From DASPPF01 sp032906705 (lineage in GTDB: Archaea > Thermoproteota > Nitrososphaeria > Nitrososphaerales > Gagatemarchaeaceae): 64,000 nt of DNA. The stretch lies in assembly GCA_032906705.1 (NCBI GenBank), contig JAJTZC010000001.1:1-64000 (forward strand), in the 5' to 3' direction. The position numbers and the translations under genes were made by a program. Below the pieces are notes generated by a model, which did no database searches, had not been told where the DNA came from, and saw nothing but the letters and a program-made list of their open reading frames with translations. Shown one piece after another: positions 1-8,101 of the stretch; within the stretch, counting starts at the first letter, position 1; each line of letters starts with the position of its first letter.

Positions 1-127
1 GAATTTGAGATACGCCCGACCACAGACTGCAATGAGGGGGCGGCTCTCCTTTGATTGCCTGCGCGTACTGCTCCCGCAGGCGGGTTGATTAGTTCAGCAC
101 CCTCGCTAATACAGATGGTGCGGGGGA

Positions 128-176
128 GGTTCTGTTAAGTTGACGGGTGATAAATATGTCCGTTAACTTTCGGGTG
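128..176 (+). promoter_or_regulatory. Composite 22-12-15 bp repeat, copy 1
   Basis: The first box (128-149) reads GGTTCTG then TTAAGTTGACGGGTG. The second box (162-176) is GTTAACTTTCGGGTG. They are separated by exactly 12 bp. The spacer holds ATAAATAT, a good archaeal TATA box, 24-26 bp before the ATG at 177, so the two boxes bracket the core promoter. The geometry is identical in four other copies (1291, 2314, 5758, 7308). Function as an operator is inferred. Confidence 0.75.
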
Positions 177-701
177 ATGAGCAAGGTCGTCAGGGAAATG
201 CTACCGAAATGGGTCGCAATCACCTCGTATATCGCCTCCGCCCTAGGGTATCTGCTGGCGTTATTCACAGGCAACATCAGGGTAGAGACAGCGCAGTCGA
301 ACGGCCTTGCAGAAATTCAGTATCCCTATTCTGGCGTATCTTTCTTCGCGACCTTGGTTGCTCTCGGAGTCCTGTTCTTCGGCATCACCCTATCCTTTGC
401 TATTCTTCGAGGGAGAACCGCGAAGCCACGACGACCTCTCCTCGGGTCGGGGCTCTTGTCGTCAGGGGTCTTGGCGATTCTCTTTGCCGTGTTCTGGTAC
501 TCAGTTAACGTACAAGACGCCGGACCGCGTTGTCTCGGTGGATGTGTCCCCTCCCTGGAACAGTACCTCCAAGGAATTTTCGTGGCGTCGACCCTCCTCG
601 GACTCTCGGGGCTCGTTGCCGCTGGATTTGGCGCATGGCTGCTCATGAGGAGGGCACATCCAATCCAGAGCTCAGCAGGACAGAGAATCAAGAAGGATTA
701 G
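177..701 (+). CDS. Four-helix membrane protein, unknown function
   Basis: The product is about 174 residues with four hydrophobic segments (roughly residues 15-33, 60-85, 98-118 and 145-165), short charged ends and a basic C-terminus, so it should sit in the cytoplasmic membrane. An extracellular loop near residues 120-135 has two cysteines that could pair. I chose ATG 177 because the TATA box at 150-157 would put transcription start near it; GTG 147 and ATG 156 lie inside the promoter. No family is recognised. It is one of several small membrane proteins on this element, resembling in layout the products at 6077-6472 and 8102-8623. Confidence 0.7.
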   Translation: MSKVVREMLPKWVAITSYIASALGYLLALFTGNIRVETAQSNGLAEIQYPYSGVSFFATLVALGVLFFGITLSFAILRGRTAKPRRPLLGSGLLSSGVLAILFAVFWYSVNVQDAGPRCLGGCVPSLEQYLQGIFVASTLLGLSGLVAAGFGAWLLMRRAHPIQSSAGQRIKKD

Positions 702-772
702 AAAGCCAGAACGAGCATCTCACGAATTAACAGCTCCTGGTGACTCGCCGTTTTCCAAATCTGTGAGCAGGC

Positions 773-1201
773 TCAGAGCGGCGGCAGACATCCCATATTG
801 ATGCCGAACGCCAAGTCAGACGCTGGAGGCGGCGCGTACGAATAGGTTGCACCCCAGCACCAGAGGGAGTTTGTTATCGACTTGAACTGATATACCTCCG
901 AGCAGCCATTCTGGTTACATTCCGTTCCAGTGCCTCCCCCACTTGGGAGCGTCTGCACAGCCGGTGCGAAGAACAGAAGCAACAGCCCGATGACGACAAC
1001 GGCAGTTACGACCTTGCCCCTCGTTCCAAGCCTCATCTTCCTGTTGAGCAGGTCCACGGCAAAGGTAATGGCACTTAGCAGAAGAAGAGCCAGAAATATG
1101 TCTGCAGTTGATTCCCAAAGAGACAAGGTTGCCCCTGCTCCCAGAACAGCCCATGCTAGGACGAAGAGAGTTAGTGCTAACCTCTGGATTTTATCCGTCA
1201 A
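773..1201 (-). CDS. Three-helix membrane protein with Cys-rich outer tail
   Basis: The 142-residue product has hydrophobic segments at about residues 8-28, 33-52 and 65-86, followed by a C-terminal extracellular part with five cysteines and an aromatic, Pro-rich end. It begins at a TTG placed about 27 bp from a TATA-like box (GGACTAAATTGG, near 1232), consistent with a leaderless transcript. The promoter carries the motif CAGTAGGACTAAAT shared with the promoters of the genes at 2254 and 10656, and a single 22-bp repeat box lies upstream (1261-1282). No homologous family is recognised. Confidence 0.65.
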   Translation of the reverse strand: MTDKIQRLALTLFVLAWAVLGAGATLSLWESTADIFLALLLLSAITFAVDLLNRKMRLGTRGKVVTAVVVIGLLLLFFAPAVQTLPSGGGTGTECNQNGCSEVYQFKSITNSLWCWGATYSYAPPPASDLAFGINMGCLPPL

Positions 1202-1255
1202 CTACATCCAGTCAATACTGGGGGCGCCAATTTAGTCCTACTGCCAAGAACGCCA

Positions 1256-1344
1256 GCCAGCACCCGAAGACTTGACAGAACCGCTTCCGTGGCTCTGTCA
1301 AGTTGACGGAGGTTGATTAGGGCTGTCAACCTTCGGGTGCTGGC
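1256..1344. repeat. 89-bp inverted-repeat segment holding repeat copy 2
   Basis: The outer arms are nearly perfect inverted repeats: GCCAGCACCCGAAG at 1256-1269 and its complement at 1331-1344, each continuing with a TTGACAG block. The segment contains one 22-bp box on the minus strand (1261-1282) and a full composite repeat on the plus strand: first box 1291-1312, 12-bp spacer, second box 1325-1339. No gene lies directly downstream on the plus strand. It could be a pair of opposed operators, a MITE-like unit or a replication or recombination site. Confidence 0.65.
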
Positions 1345-1471
1345 CTCAATCGGTGCAGTCAAAGTAGCAATTCCCGCACAGGTACGACCCGTTGGGACTC
1401 TCCTCTGGATGAAGCCGGTCCGCCAGCCCTTCTTTTCGGGGACTGGTGATCAGCAGTTACAAGAGACGACA

Positions 1472-2254
1472 TTACGGTTGTAGGCGGTTGATGTATGTTA
1501 CATTCATGCCCGTGGCGTACTCAGCGACCGGAACGAAGAGCTGAACGAAACAGCTGTGAGGCGGTGGTTGCGTGAAGTCAGACGCGTTCACCTGCGAGGC
1601 GGAATAGCCTACCGCCATGGGCATCCCTATGCAACCTGTCCACGGTGCAGATTCGTCGTAGAAGCCCGTCGCATTGCTCAATGCGTTCACGGCATAGACG
1701 ACCGTGACGTAGTTCATGCTTGCTGATGGTCTCATAGAGCTGGGGAGCACGCGGACCTTGAATGACTGAGAGATGGTTTGTTCACAGGATATTATTCCGT
1801 TAGCGGTGCTGCATTTGTATTTGGTGGGGAGGATAGGGTTGAACCGATAGGTTCCGTTCACAAGGAGAGGGTACGAGTTGTACGTCGAGTCTGACAAGTA
1901 CAGCGTCTGATTTCCTTGCCGTGCCGTCTGGTACGTGACACAGACGTAGCCTGTGGAGTTGGGGCGCATCAGTAGCACGGGAACGTGCTGATTGTATGGG
2001 GTCGGACTGGACGCATTCCACACGTAATTGTCGCAGGGCTGGTACAGTGCTGAGCCGATGGTGACAGTGGTCGCAGAGCTGGCGGTGGTTGTGAAGTTCA
2101 TCCTGTTCGTTACTGTGGCTTGCGGGGCGGTACTCGTAGAAACGCTGGTGGAAGTGACCGTTACAGATTCTGGAGACGCATACTGGTATAGGTTCAAGGC
2201 TAAGGATACAATTACGATTGTCAGCAGAACCGCAGCCGTTGCGCTCCATCTCAT
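1472..2254 (-). CDS. Membrane-anchored extracellular protein, Thr/Ser-rich stalk
   Basis: The 260-residue product starts with a short basic end and one hydrophobic segment (about residues 5-25), then a Ser/Thr/Val-rich stalk to about residue 65, then an extracellular domain with six cysteines and many Asn-X-Ser/Thr sites. It is likely anchored by the uncleaved N-terminal helix. A GAGGT ribosome-binding site lies about 9 bp before ATG 2254, and a TATA box (CTATATA near 2293) carries the GTAGAACTATAT motif shared with the promoter at 10690. Repeat copy 3 lies 60 bp upstream in the same orientation. Function unknown. Confidence 0.7.
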   Translation of the reverse strand: MRWSATAAVLLTIVIVSLALNLYQYASPESVTVTSTSVSTSTAPQATVTNRMNFTTTASSATTVTIGSALYQPCDNYVWNASSPTPYNQHVPVLLMRPNSTGYVCVTYQTARQGNQTLYLSDSTYNSYPLLVNGTYRFNPILPTKYKCSTANGIISCEQTISQSFKVRVLPSSMRPSASMNYVTVVYAVNALSNATGFYDESAPWTGCIGMPMAVGYSASQVNASDFTQPPPHSCFVQLFVPVAEYATGMNVTYINRLQP

Positions 2255-2313
2255 CGGGACGACCTCATTCTGCGAATGGGTTGGAACGTATATAGTTCTA
2301 CGTCTACGAACGA

Positions 2314-2362
2314 CACCCGAGGATTAACAGCGATACCTCCCACCCGAAGACTTGACAGAACC
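2314..2362 (-). promoter_or_regulatory. Composite 22-12-15 bp repeat, copy 3
   Basis: On the minus strand the first box (2362-2341) reads GGTTCTG then TCAAGTCTTCGGGTG. After 12 bp comes the second box (2328-2314), GTTAATCCTCGGGTG. It lies just upstream of the TATA box for the secreted protein starting at 2254. A related single box occurs at 2409-2430, followed on the minus strand by ATTTCATTCTC, a combination also found at 44.73-44.77 kb. Confidence 0.75.
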
Positions 2363-2471
2363 GGTTTCGTTTAGTCTTTGGCTGACTGAGAATGAAATTT
2401 GCTCTCACCACCCCGCAACTTAACTGAGCTGCTTCTGTTGGCGTTTAAATAAGTAAAAAGCACGAAATGGA

Positions 2472-3275
2472 ATGAAGATGTCGCAACGGAGCGAGAAGGG
2501 GTTCAGGGCCTCCCTAGACGGGAAGGAAGGGACAGTCCACGTCACAGACAAGTCCATACTGTTCGAGGGCGGCGACGGGATAACGGGGGTGGAGCGCGCA
2601 GCGATAAGGATGTTGAAGACCAACGACAGGGGTGAGCTGGTGGTCGCGTACGCAGACGGCGCGAACGTGAGATCCGTCAGGATCAAACCCCTTGACGCGA
2701 GCCCCGCCGACCTGCTCCTGGCCCTGAACGGCCAGAACGTGCCCCAGGAGGTCTTCGACGAGGAGTTCGAGAGGCTCTTCCAGGATGCGAAGAAGAATCT
2801 AGAGCCCAAGTTGCTGCGGGCGCTGAAAGGGGAGCCTTACAGGATGCCGAAGGCCGAGAGGAGCAAGTGGTCAGCTACTCGGCAAAAGATGGGGGACATC
2901 CTCGACAAGCGGTTCAATTTGCCCGAGCCGGTTTATCCCATCTGGGAGGTGAGGGACATGCCGCGAGAGTTCCAGGTCGGGTGGGCTAAGGCGAAGTATG
3001 TAGATGTAACATTCCGCTTCATAGAGTTCGTCAGCGACTACTCGGAAGAAGACCTCGGCCAGAAAAGTTCCGGCGGCCACGTGCCCTATCACGGTGGGTA
3101 CGCGGACGGTCACGAGATGTGGCCCGAGGACTGGGAGAGATTCTTCCTCCATTTCGGCGTAATAGATGCGCCCAGGCTGACCGAAGAAGTCAAGGCGAGA
3201 GCCAAGAAGAACCCCTACTTTTACGGGGCTCCACGTGGAAAGGCAATCCCGCCAGACTTCAAGTCCTGGTTCTGA
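2472..3275 (+). CDS. Soluble protein with possible PH-like N-terminus
   Basis: The 267-residue protein has no membrane segment. Residues about 8-82 alternate short beta strands with a final helix (GFRASLDGKEGTVHVTDK onward) in the pattern of a bacterial or archaeal PH-like domain. The central part (about 95-135) is charged and helical, and the C-terminal part is rich in Trp, Phe and Tyr. ATG 2472 is 25 bp from a strong TATA box (TTTAAATA, 2443-2450), so the mRNA is probably leaderless. It converges with the VirB6-like gene, stopping 4 bp from its end. No specific function can be assigned. Confidence 0.7.
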   Translation: MKMSQRSEKGFRASLDGKEGTVHVTDKSILFEGGDGITGVERAAIRMLKTNDRGELVVAYADGANVRSVRIKPLDASPADLLLALNGQNVPQEVFDEEFERLFQDAKKNLEPKLLRALKGEPYRMPKAERSKWSATRQKMGDILDKRFNLPEPVYPIWEVRDMPREFQVGWAKAKYVDVTFRFIEFVSDYSEEDLGQKSSGGHVPYHGGYADGHEMWPEDWERFFLHFGVIDAPRLTEEVKARAKKNPYFYGAPRGKAIPPDFKSWF

Positions 3276-3279
3276 GGCT

Positions 3280-5718
3280 TCACTGGTTGTTCATGTAGTG
3301 CTGGTACGCGTCGATATTCCTCTTGATGTTCCTGATGGCCGTCGCTCCATTAGCCTCATTGGGGTTGAGATTTGATAGTTTGTCCGCCGTCATTTGGTGA
3401 AGAGCCCCGACTAGGTAGGGGTTCTTGGCCTCCTCAGGCGTTATCCTTTTGTGGTTTACCATTTCATTCGCATACTGCGCTGGTGTCATACTTGTCCAAG
3501 TGTCGCGGAGGGCTGAGGCCGCATTATGACCTTCGTCTGATCTTGGATCCCACTTCACCGTCTCGTCGAACACAGCACCGTTGGGCGCCACCCGTCCAGC
3601 GTAGGACACGTCATTCCCACCTAGGCCCTGGTTGGCCAAGTCGTCCAGCACCCTCTGCTGTGCCGGCACCACCCTCGAAACCTCCTGCATCTGCACAGGC
3701 TTCATCAGCGAGACAAGCTTCACGTGGTCGGCGGGGTTCGCCCTGAGATGTGCCGCCAGTTCTCCTCTCTCCTTGCTTCCGACTAGGCGCGAAAGCTTGG
3801 CCGCCTCGTCCGCCTTCATAGTGCCATTGCTGCCAGCCATCAGGTAGGCGGCCGTCATGGGGTCCGTTGGCATGCCGTTCTCGTCGAGCCCCTCGCCCTG
3901 GGTCTGGGCGTGGATGTACTTGAACGAGGAGCTCGTCGGGTTGGCCATGTTCACCACGGATGGGTCGAGTAGGCTGTTGATCTTGCCCATCGCCGCCCCC
4001 GGCCCGCCTTGGGTGGCCAAGCCGGCCTTGACCTTCGCGGCCGTCTCCGTCGGCGTCTTCAGGCCGATCTTGTACGTGATCGGTTTCATCATCTCCCTCG
4101 CGCCCGTCACGCTCCCGACTCCGGTCAGCATCATCAGGCCCATGTTCGAGGCCGCGTCCTTGGAGATGGTCGGAAGGGACTTTCCGATGCCGCCCAGCCC
4201 TCCCCTTATCTGGCCGAGGAGGCCCACGCCGCCCGCCGCCGCCCCCTTGGCCCCGGTGAGGAACGCAGCGCCCGCCGGCATCGCAGCCGCGCCCGGCCCC
4301 ATCACCCCGGCCATGACGCCCGTCGCAGCAGCGGTCATGCCGACCTGCGAGAGCGTCTGGAAGAAGAAGCCGGTCATCGGCGCGAGCACCATCGGGATGA
4401 AGGCTGCGCCGAAGATGGACGCAGCCACCACGAGGAATGTGAAGAAACCGCCCCCCGGGATCAGGAGGTTCGCGTTCGGCTCGAGGCCCGAGAGCACCAT
4501 GAACCCCAGCCTGATGAAGACCGCCGCCACGGGGGCGGCCAGGATGAGCCCCACTATGGAGCTGAAGAGCTGCTGGGATACGTGCTTCGTCAGGGGTATC
4601 ATGGAGAGGATGATGATTAGGGGGCCGATCGCCACGAACGCGACCATGAGGAAGATCCTGGCGAGGCCCAGTATCGGAATCAGTATGAGGTAGAGGACAT
4701 ACATCACTGCCTGCGCTATCCCGTTGACCGTGCCCACCAGCGGGTTCTGCAGGAAGCCCCAGAAGCTCCCTCCCGGAGGCAGGAAGCCCTTGTTGAGCAG
4801 CCCCTGGACCATCACCACTGCCCCGTTGTACGTGGGGGCGTCGGGAGAGATTATCCAGTAGGAGAGCGAGTTGAAACCCACGGCCAGGATGTCGTAGAGG
4901 GGCAGCATCACGACCATCGCGAAGAAGGCGAAGACCGCGCCCGTAAGGAGCCTGAATGTGTTCATGTCCCCTCCTCCGAACGCGCCGAAGCCGAGGAAGA
5001 GGAGCGAGAGCAGGGACGCGACTACCAGCCCGAGTATTCCCACGTAGAAGAGCAGCTGGAATATCTGCCCCCCGGCGACTATGTCGAAGCCGTACTGGCC
5101 GCCGTAGCCGTTGGGCCAGGCGCCGCCCGTTATCCCGAACATGGCGCTCGGTATCGTCGGGAGGGTGATGAGGTACCGCGTCAGGAAGTCTGCGGAGAGC
5201 CCGGTCGACGAGAATGGCGTCACGTTAGCGGTCGCGAGAAGAGTCCCGTCGGGCCCGTACGCCCTCACAGTGACGGCGCAGTACTGGATCGAGGTGCCGA
5301 GGAGGGCAGCGCCCGGCCCGCCGAAGCTGTAGTTGAAGTCGGCCTCCGCCTGGGTCGGGTAGCTGAGCGATCGCGGGGTGAACCTGTCCCTGCCGAAGCT
5401 GCCCGTCCACGTGTAATTACCGGCGGTGAACGACGCCAGGTTCTTCGTCAGCGTGATGACCGTGTAGTTGCCGCCGAAGTAGATCCCGTTCAGGGGATAG
5501 CCGCCGCCGAGAATGACGTTGCCGCTGACAGTGATGGTGCTGGCGACAACGTAGTTGGTGACGCTGCAGTTTGCGCTCGCCAGCGTGAGCGAGAAGCCTT
5601 GCGGCTGCTGTGCGTACACGTATGACGCAGCGGCGCCGAACAAGGAGAACACGAGAATCATCTCGAATAGGAGGACGCTCCACCTATGCATCCGCCCTTC
5701 CGTCGGCTTCGGCTTCAC
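3280..5718 (-). CDS. VirB6/TrbL-like polytopic conjugation-channel protein
   Basis: The 812-residue protein has an N-terminal signal or helix (about 14-36), an extracellular beta-rich domain to about residue 205, then some six to eight hydrophobic helices between about 215 and 475, and a long Gly/Ala-rich cytoplasmic tail. A polytopic core followed by a Gly/Ala-rich tail is typical of VirB6/TrbL proteins, which form part of the inner-membrane channel of type IV secretion systems. GTG 5718 lies close to the expected start from a TATA box (CTTTTAAGAG near 5741); ATG 5691 is an alternative. No VirB4 or VirD4 ATPase gene is in the window, so transfer ability cannot be judged. The family assignment rests on topology and composition, not a diagnostic motif. 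Confidence 0.6.
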   Translation of the reverse strand: MKPKPTEGRMHRWSVLLFEMILVFSLFGAAASYVYAQQPQGFSLTLASANCSVTNYVVASTITVSGNVILGGGYPLNGIYFGGNYTVITLTKNLASFTAGNYTWTGSFGRDRFTPRSLSYPTQAEADFNYSFGGPGAALLGTSIQYCAVTVRAYGPDGTLLATANVTPFSSTGLSADFLTRYLITLPTIPSAMFGITGGAWPNGYGGQYGFDIVAGGQIFQLLFYVGILGLVVASLLSLLFLGFGAFGGGDMNTFRLLTGAVFAFFAMVVMLPLYDILAVGFNSLSYWIISPDAPTYNGAVVMVQGLLNKGFLPPGGSFWGFLQNPLVGTVNGIAQAVMYVLYLILIPILGLARIFLMVAFVAIGPLIIILSMIPLTKHVSQQLFSSIVGLILAAPVAAVFIRLGFMVLSGLEPNANLLIPGGGFFTFLVVAASIFGAAFIPMVLAPMTGFFFQTLSQVGMTAAATGVMAGVMGPGAAAMPAGAAFLTGAKGAAAGGVGLLGQIRGGLGGIGKSLPTISKDAASNMGLMMLTGVGSVTGAREMMKPITYKIGLKTPTETAAKVKAGLATQGGPGAAMGKINSLLDPSVVNMANPTSSSFKYIHAQTQGEGLDENGMPTDPMTAAYLMAGSNGTMKADEAAKLSRLVGSKERGELAAHLRANPADHVKLVSLMKPVQMQEVSRVVPAQQRVLDDLANQGLGGNDVSYAGRVAPNGAVFDETVKWDPRSDEGHNAASALRDTWTSMTPAQYANEMVNHKRITPEEAKNPYLVGALHQMTADKLSNLNPNEANGATAIRNIKRNIDAYQHYMNNQ

Positions 5719-5757
5719 GACATCGTGGGTGGGGCTCTCTTAAAAGAGAGGAAAAGA

Positions 5758-5806
5758 GGTTCTGTTAACTCTTCGGGTGTTCGTTCTCCCTGTTAACTGT
5801 CGGGTG
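5758..5806 (+). promoter_or_regulatory. Composite 22-12-15 bp repeat, copy 4
   Basis: The first box (5758-5779) reads GGTTCTG then TTAACTCTTCGGGTG. The spacer is 12 bp and the second box (5792-5806) is GTTAACTGTCGGGTG. A degenerate third box follows at 5816-5838. The array points away from the VirB6-like gene whose TATA box is at about 5741, and no plus-strand gene follows. This argues that the repeat is not simply a promoter. Confidence 0.7.
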
Positions 5807-5843
5807 ACGCAGAGTGGTTCTGTTCCGTCTGTGGGGTGGTAGG

Positions 5844-6080
5844 TCATGCTGTTGCACTTTGGGCGGTCTTCGGTCGGCGGAATGTGAAGACCAAGACAAT
5901 CAAAGAGAGGAAGGCGAGCGAAGCTCCGACCCATTCGAGCGGGACGATTTCGGGTGGATAGCATGATAGGCCGCCGACACCAATAAGCTCGAGACAGTGG
6001 TAAGACAGCCCGTAGAAGAGCATCGCTAACCCAAGAATCAACCCAGCCAGAGCGGCAAGCCTGACCCTCTTGGTGTTCAA
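5844..6080 (-). CDS. Small two-helix membrane protein
   Basis: The 78-residue product has a basic N-terminus, hydrophobic segments at about residues 8-27 and 48-67, two cysteines in the intervening outer loop and a basic C-terminus. Its ATG overlaps the stop of the preceding gene by 4 bp (6077-6080), so the two are almost certainly co-transcribed and translationally coupled. It resembles the C-terminal half of the four-helix proteins on this element. Function unknown. Confidence 0.65.
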   Translation of the reverse strand: MNTKRVRLAALAGLILGLAMLFYGLSYHCLELIGVGGLSCYPPEIVPLEWVGASLAFLSLIVLVFTFRRPKTAQSATA

Positions 6081-6472
6081 TTCTCCCTCGACTCGACGGC
6101 AAATGCCACCCTTGCGGTCGCACGACCCTTCCCTACTACCACGACGCCAAGCAATATCAAGACGATGCCTATGAAGTTGAGCGTGTAGTTAGCTGAACAC
6201 GGAATGGATGCGAGGATGCATGGTGGGGAAGGGGGCGAAGGTACCGGCCCTGACACTTGAATGGCGCAATCAGTTCCAGTGATAGTCGTTGGCGGACTCC
6301 ATATTGGACATAGGTAGTAATGAAATATTGTTGTGTGGGCCTGATAACCGGAATATAGGGAAACCGCTACGTTGGTGAAAGTCGTAGAATAAACTGCCCC
6401 AAAGAGAGTCATGAAGGCTCCTACCAAGAGAATCACCGTTCCAATGACGGCGAAGGTTTGCCGTTTATCCAA
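6077..6472 (-). CDS. Membrane protein with Cys-rich outer loop
   Basis: The 131-residue product has hydrophobic segments at about residues 8-32 and 95-112, joined by a roughly 60-residue outer loop with four cysteines and a Pro/Ser-rich stretch. It overlaps the next gene by 4 bp. It lies 16 bp from the gene at 6489-6896 in the same orientation, but in front of it in coordinate rather than transcription order, so the transcription unit probably runs 7302 to 5844. The two-helix, Cys-loop layout recalls the products at 773-1201 and 8102-8623. Function unknown. Confidence 0.65.
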   Translation of the reverse strand: MDKRQTFAVIGTVILLVGAFMTLFGAVYSTTFTNVAVSLYSGYQAHTTIFHYYLCPIWSPPTTITGTDCAIQVSGPVPSPPSPPCILASIPCSANYTLNFIGIVLILLGVVVVGKGRATARVAFAVESREN

Positions 6473-6488
6473 TTCAATTCACCCTAAG

Positions 6489-6896
6489 CTAAAAGGAAAC
6501 AAGCAACGTATACGACAACACAAAACCAGACAAGTCGGTCGCAAAGATCATGGCGCTGCAGCTACAGCTGCTTGAAGGCAGATTGAACAATAGAGCGTCG
6601 ATTGTCACGTTCTGCCTCGCTCCTACCGATGCAGAACCCAGAAAGACGACGACGCCATAGTCCACCTTATCTGTCACGTCTACCCACATGTAGACGTTGA
6701 ACGGTGTTACGCAGACATTAGCCCAGCTCTCAGAGATAACGGTCTGCCCACTCAACACGCCGCCAGCAATAGACACCACTGGAGCTTTCAGTGGGGCAAG
6801 GCACCGCACGACCGGAATAGCGTGGCCAGAAGGGACGGACGGAAGGAGAATCATCAGAGCAATTGCTATTCCCGCAACAAGCAGAGGTCTACTCAT
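6489..6896 (-). CDS. Small secreted protein, paralogue of the 6901 gene
   Basis: The 135-residue product starts with a signal-like segment (residues about 5-25). The remainder is beta-rich with cysteines at a Ser-Cys-Ser-Cys-Ser stretch. Its C-terminal half matches the neighbouring product: LFNLP, then a short linker, then IFAT, four residues, and a hydrophobic VLS or VVS ending in a Val-Ser tail. ATG 6896 follows CGGGTGATGAA, which also contains the stop of the upstream gene and the GGTGAT anti-16S sequence. The same block precedes the paralogue, so the duplication included the translation signal. Confidence 0.7.
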   Translation of the reverse strand: MSRPLLVAGIAIALMILLPSVPSGHAIPVVRCLAPLKAPVVSIAGGVLSGQTVISESWANVCVTPFNVYMWVDVTDKVDYGVVVFLGSASVGARQNVTIDALLFNLPSSSCSCSAMIFATDLSGFVLSYTLLVSF

Positions 6897-6900
6897 TTCA

Positions 6901-7302
6901 TCACCCGATGGAGACATTTATCGTATACGAATTTGAAACCACAATGCCAGTAATGGTCGTGGCGAATATGACGGCGAAGTAGGTTCCGTTCGGGAGGTTG
7001 AACAGTGGCACGAAAGCCGTCTCCGTTTGGTGGTAACCAATCCCCATGGAGCCTATGAAGACGCCAACGGTCTGACCCGCTTGGTTATTCAGAGGAGCCC
7101 AGACGAACACCGCCAAGCTCCCGTTGAAGATGCTGGCGTAAGAGACGAGAATGACTGGGATGGAGCCGACGACAGACTGCTTTGGCGGCTGCGTTAAGGT
7201 AAGGACACCAGTGGAAGCCACTGACGCATTGGCGATTGGCGAGAGGGGATGTGTGACCAAGAGAAAGAGAATCATCATCCCCGAAACGAGTAGAGACTTC
7301 AC
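6901..7302 (-). CDS. Small secreted protein, paralogue of the 6489 gene
   Basis: The 133-residue product has a signal peptide-like start (about residues 1-26, ending near ANAS) and a beta-rich exported domain with several Asn-X-Ser/Thr sites. It shares the VFIGSMGIG / VFLGSASVG, LFNLP and IFAT motifs with its downstream neighbour, so the pair is a tandem duplication. Translation probably starts at GTG 7302, about 27 bp from a TATA box (ATAAATAT near 7330) inside repeat copy 5. A GGGTGATGA block sits immediately before the start. Function unknown. Confidence 0.7.
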   Translation of the reverse strand: MKSLLVSGMMILFLLVTHPLSPIANASVASTGVLTLTQPPKQSVVGSIPVILVSYASIFNGSLAVFVWAPLNNQAGQTVGVFIGSMGIGYHQTETAFVPLFNLPNGTYFAVIFATTITGIVVSNSYTINVSIG

Positions 7303-7307
7303 TTCAT

Positions 7308-7356
7308 CACCCGATGTTTAAGAGCCATATTTATCCCCCGACAAGTTAACAGAACC
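7308..7356 (-). promoter_or_regulatory. Composite 22-12-15 bp repeat, copy 5, with TATA spacer
   Basis: On the minus strand the first box (7356-7335) reads GGTTCTG then TTAACTTGTCGGGGG. The 12-bp spacer is ATAAATATGGCT, nearly the same as in copy 1. The second box (7322-7308) is CTTAAACATCGGGTG. As in copy 1 the spacer supplies the TATA box and the second box abuts the start codon region. The two copies are therefore matched promoters for unrelated genes. Confidence 0.75.
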
Positions 7357-7414
7357 GTCTAAGAATTATCTTATAGCCACGAATCGACCGCCCGACAGCA
7401 AGGAGACGGATGGC

Positions 7415-7822
7415 ATGCGCAAAGCGCTTTGGGCGGTTCTGATCATAGGCGCCATCATTGCCCTCGACGTGGTTCTCGCGAACGTTCCGGGTCCGGTCCC
7501 GACTAGCCAAGCTATTTCCAACGTTGAACGCAGCGCAAGCTTCCAAGGGATAGTGGGGAACGGGACTTACTCATACTCCCGATACAGCGATAATCCATTC
7601 TGGGACATACAGTGCGTGAACTCGATTGGAAGCGCGTTACGTCCCCTTAACCCATTCCACGAATACACGACCACCACGCTTATTTTCTCTGTGCAGCCCA
7701 ACGTGACGCATCCGACAAGCTACCCACAGCCAGCCAACAACGTGCCCTTCCTCATTCTAGTGCAAGTGAACCCGGCATCAGGAGAAATCTACAGCATACA
7801 GACCCAGCAGATTTGTGTGTAG
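7415..7822 (+). CDS. Small exported protein with PepSY-like end
   Basis: The 135-residue product has an N-terminal hydrophobic segment (residues about 4-22) that should act as signal or anchor, and an exported part with two cysteines and several Asn-X-Ser/Thr sites. Its end (VNPASGEIYSI) resembles the strand-turn 'D/NxxTGE' found at the end of PepSY-like domains and in the product at 21071-22054. ATG 7415 is preceded by a GGAGA stretch at about 7401. The 280 bp after its stop show no convincing gene. Function unknown. Confidence 0.6.
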   Translation: MRKALWAVLIIGAIIALDVVLANVPGPVPTSQAISNVERSASFQGIVGNGTYSYSRYSDNPFWDIQCVNSIGSALRPLNPFHEYTTTTLIFSVQPNVTHPTSYPQPANNVPFLILVQVNPASGEIYSIQTQQICV

Positions 7823-8101
7823 GTCATGAGGCCACCATCCGAGGCTTGACACTCCGCGGACCCCCGAAGAGTAGAGTAGGGACGGTGCGCTGTTCATCAC
7901 CGCTTGCTGTCGAGGCCTGCTCACTATCCCCTCAAGAAGCTTGCATCCTTGTGCATCCGGCTCTCAAGGATGTATCCCTATTCTGCCACCACGGTTGTTG
8001 TTGCCGTAGCTGTTGAATTGTCTCGGAAGACGGCTACGAACCGGAGCCCGTAGGTGTCACCGCTTATCACTTCGGGATTCTGGAGAGTTACGATATCATC
8101 G

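Noticed and set aside
165..185. C/D-box small RNA suggested by GTGATGA in the repeat
   Set aside because: GTGATGA here is the CGGGTG box meeting the start codon; no D box or guide geometry follows.
128..7356. CRISPR-like array
   Set aside because: Each site has only two boxes, differing in sequence, with 12-bp spacers; there is no array and no cas gene.
7813..8016. 67-residue frame after the exported protein at 7415
   Set aside because: Cys-rich random composition, no promoter and no ribosome-binding site at the start.
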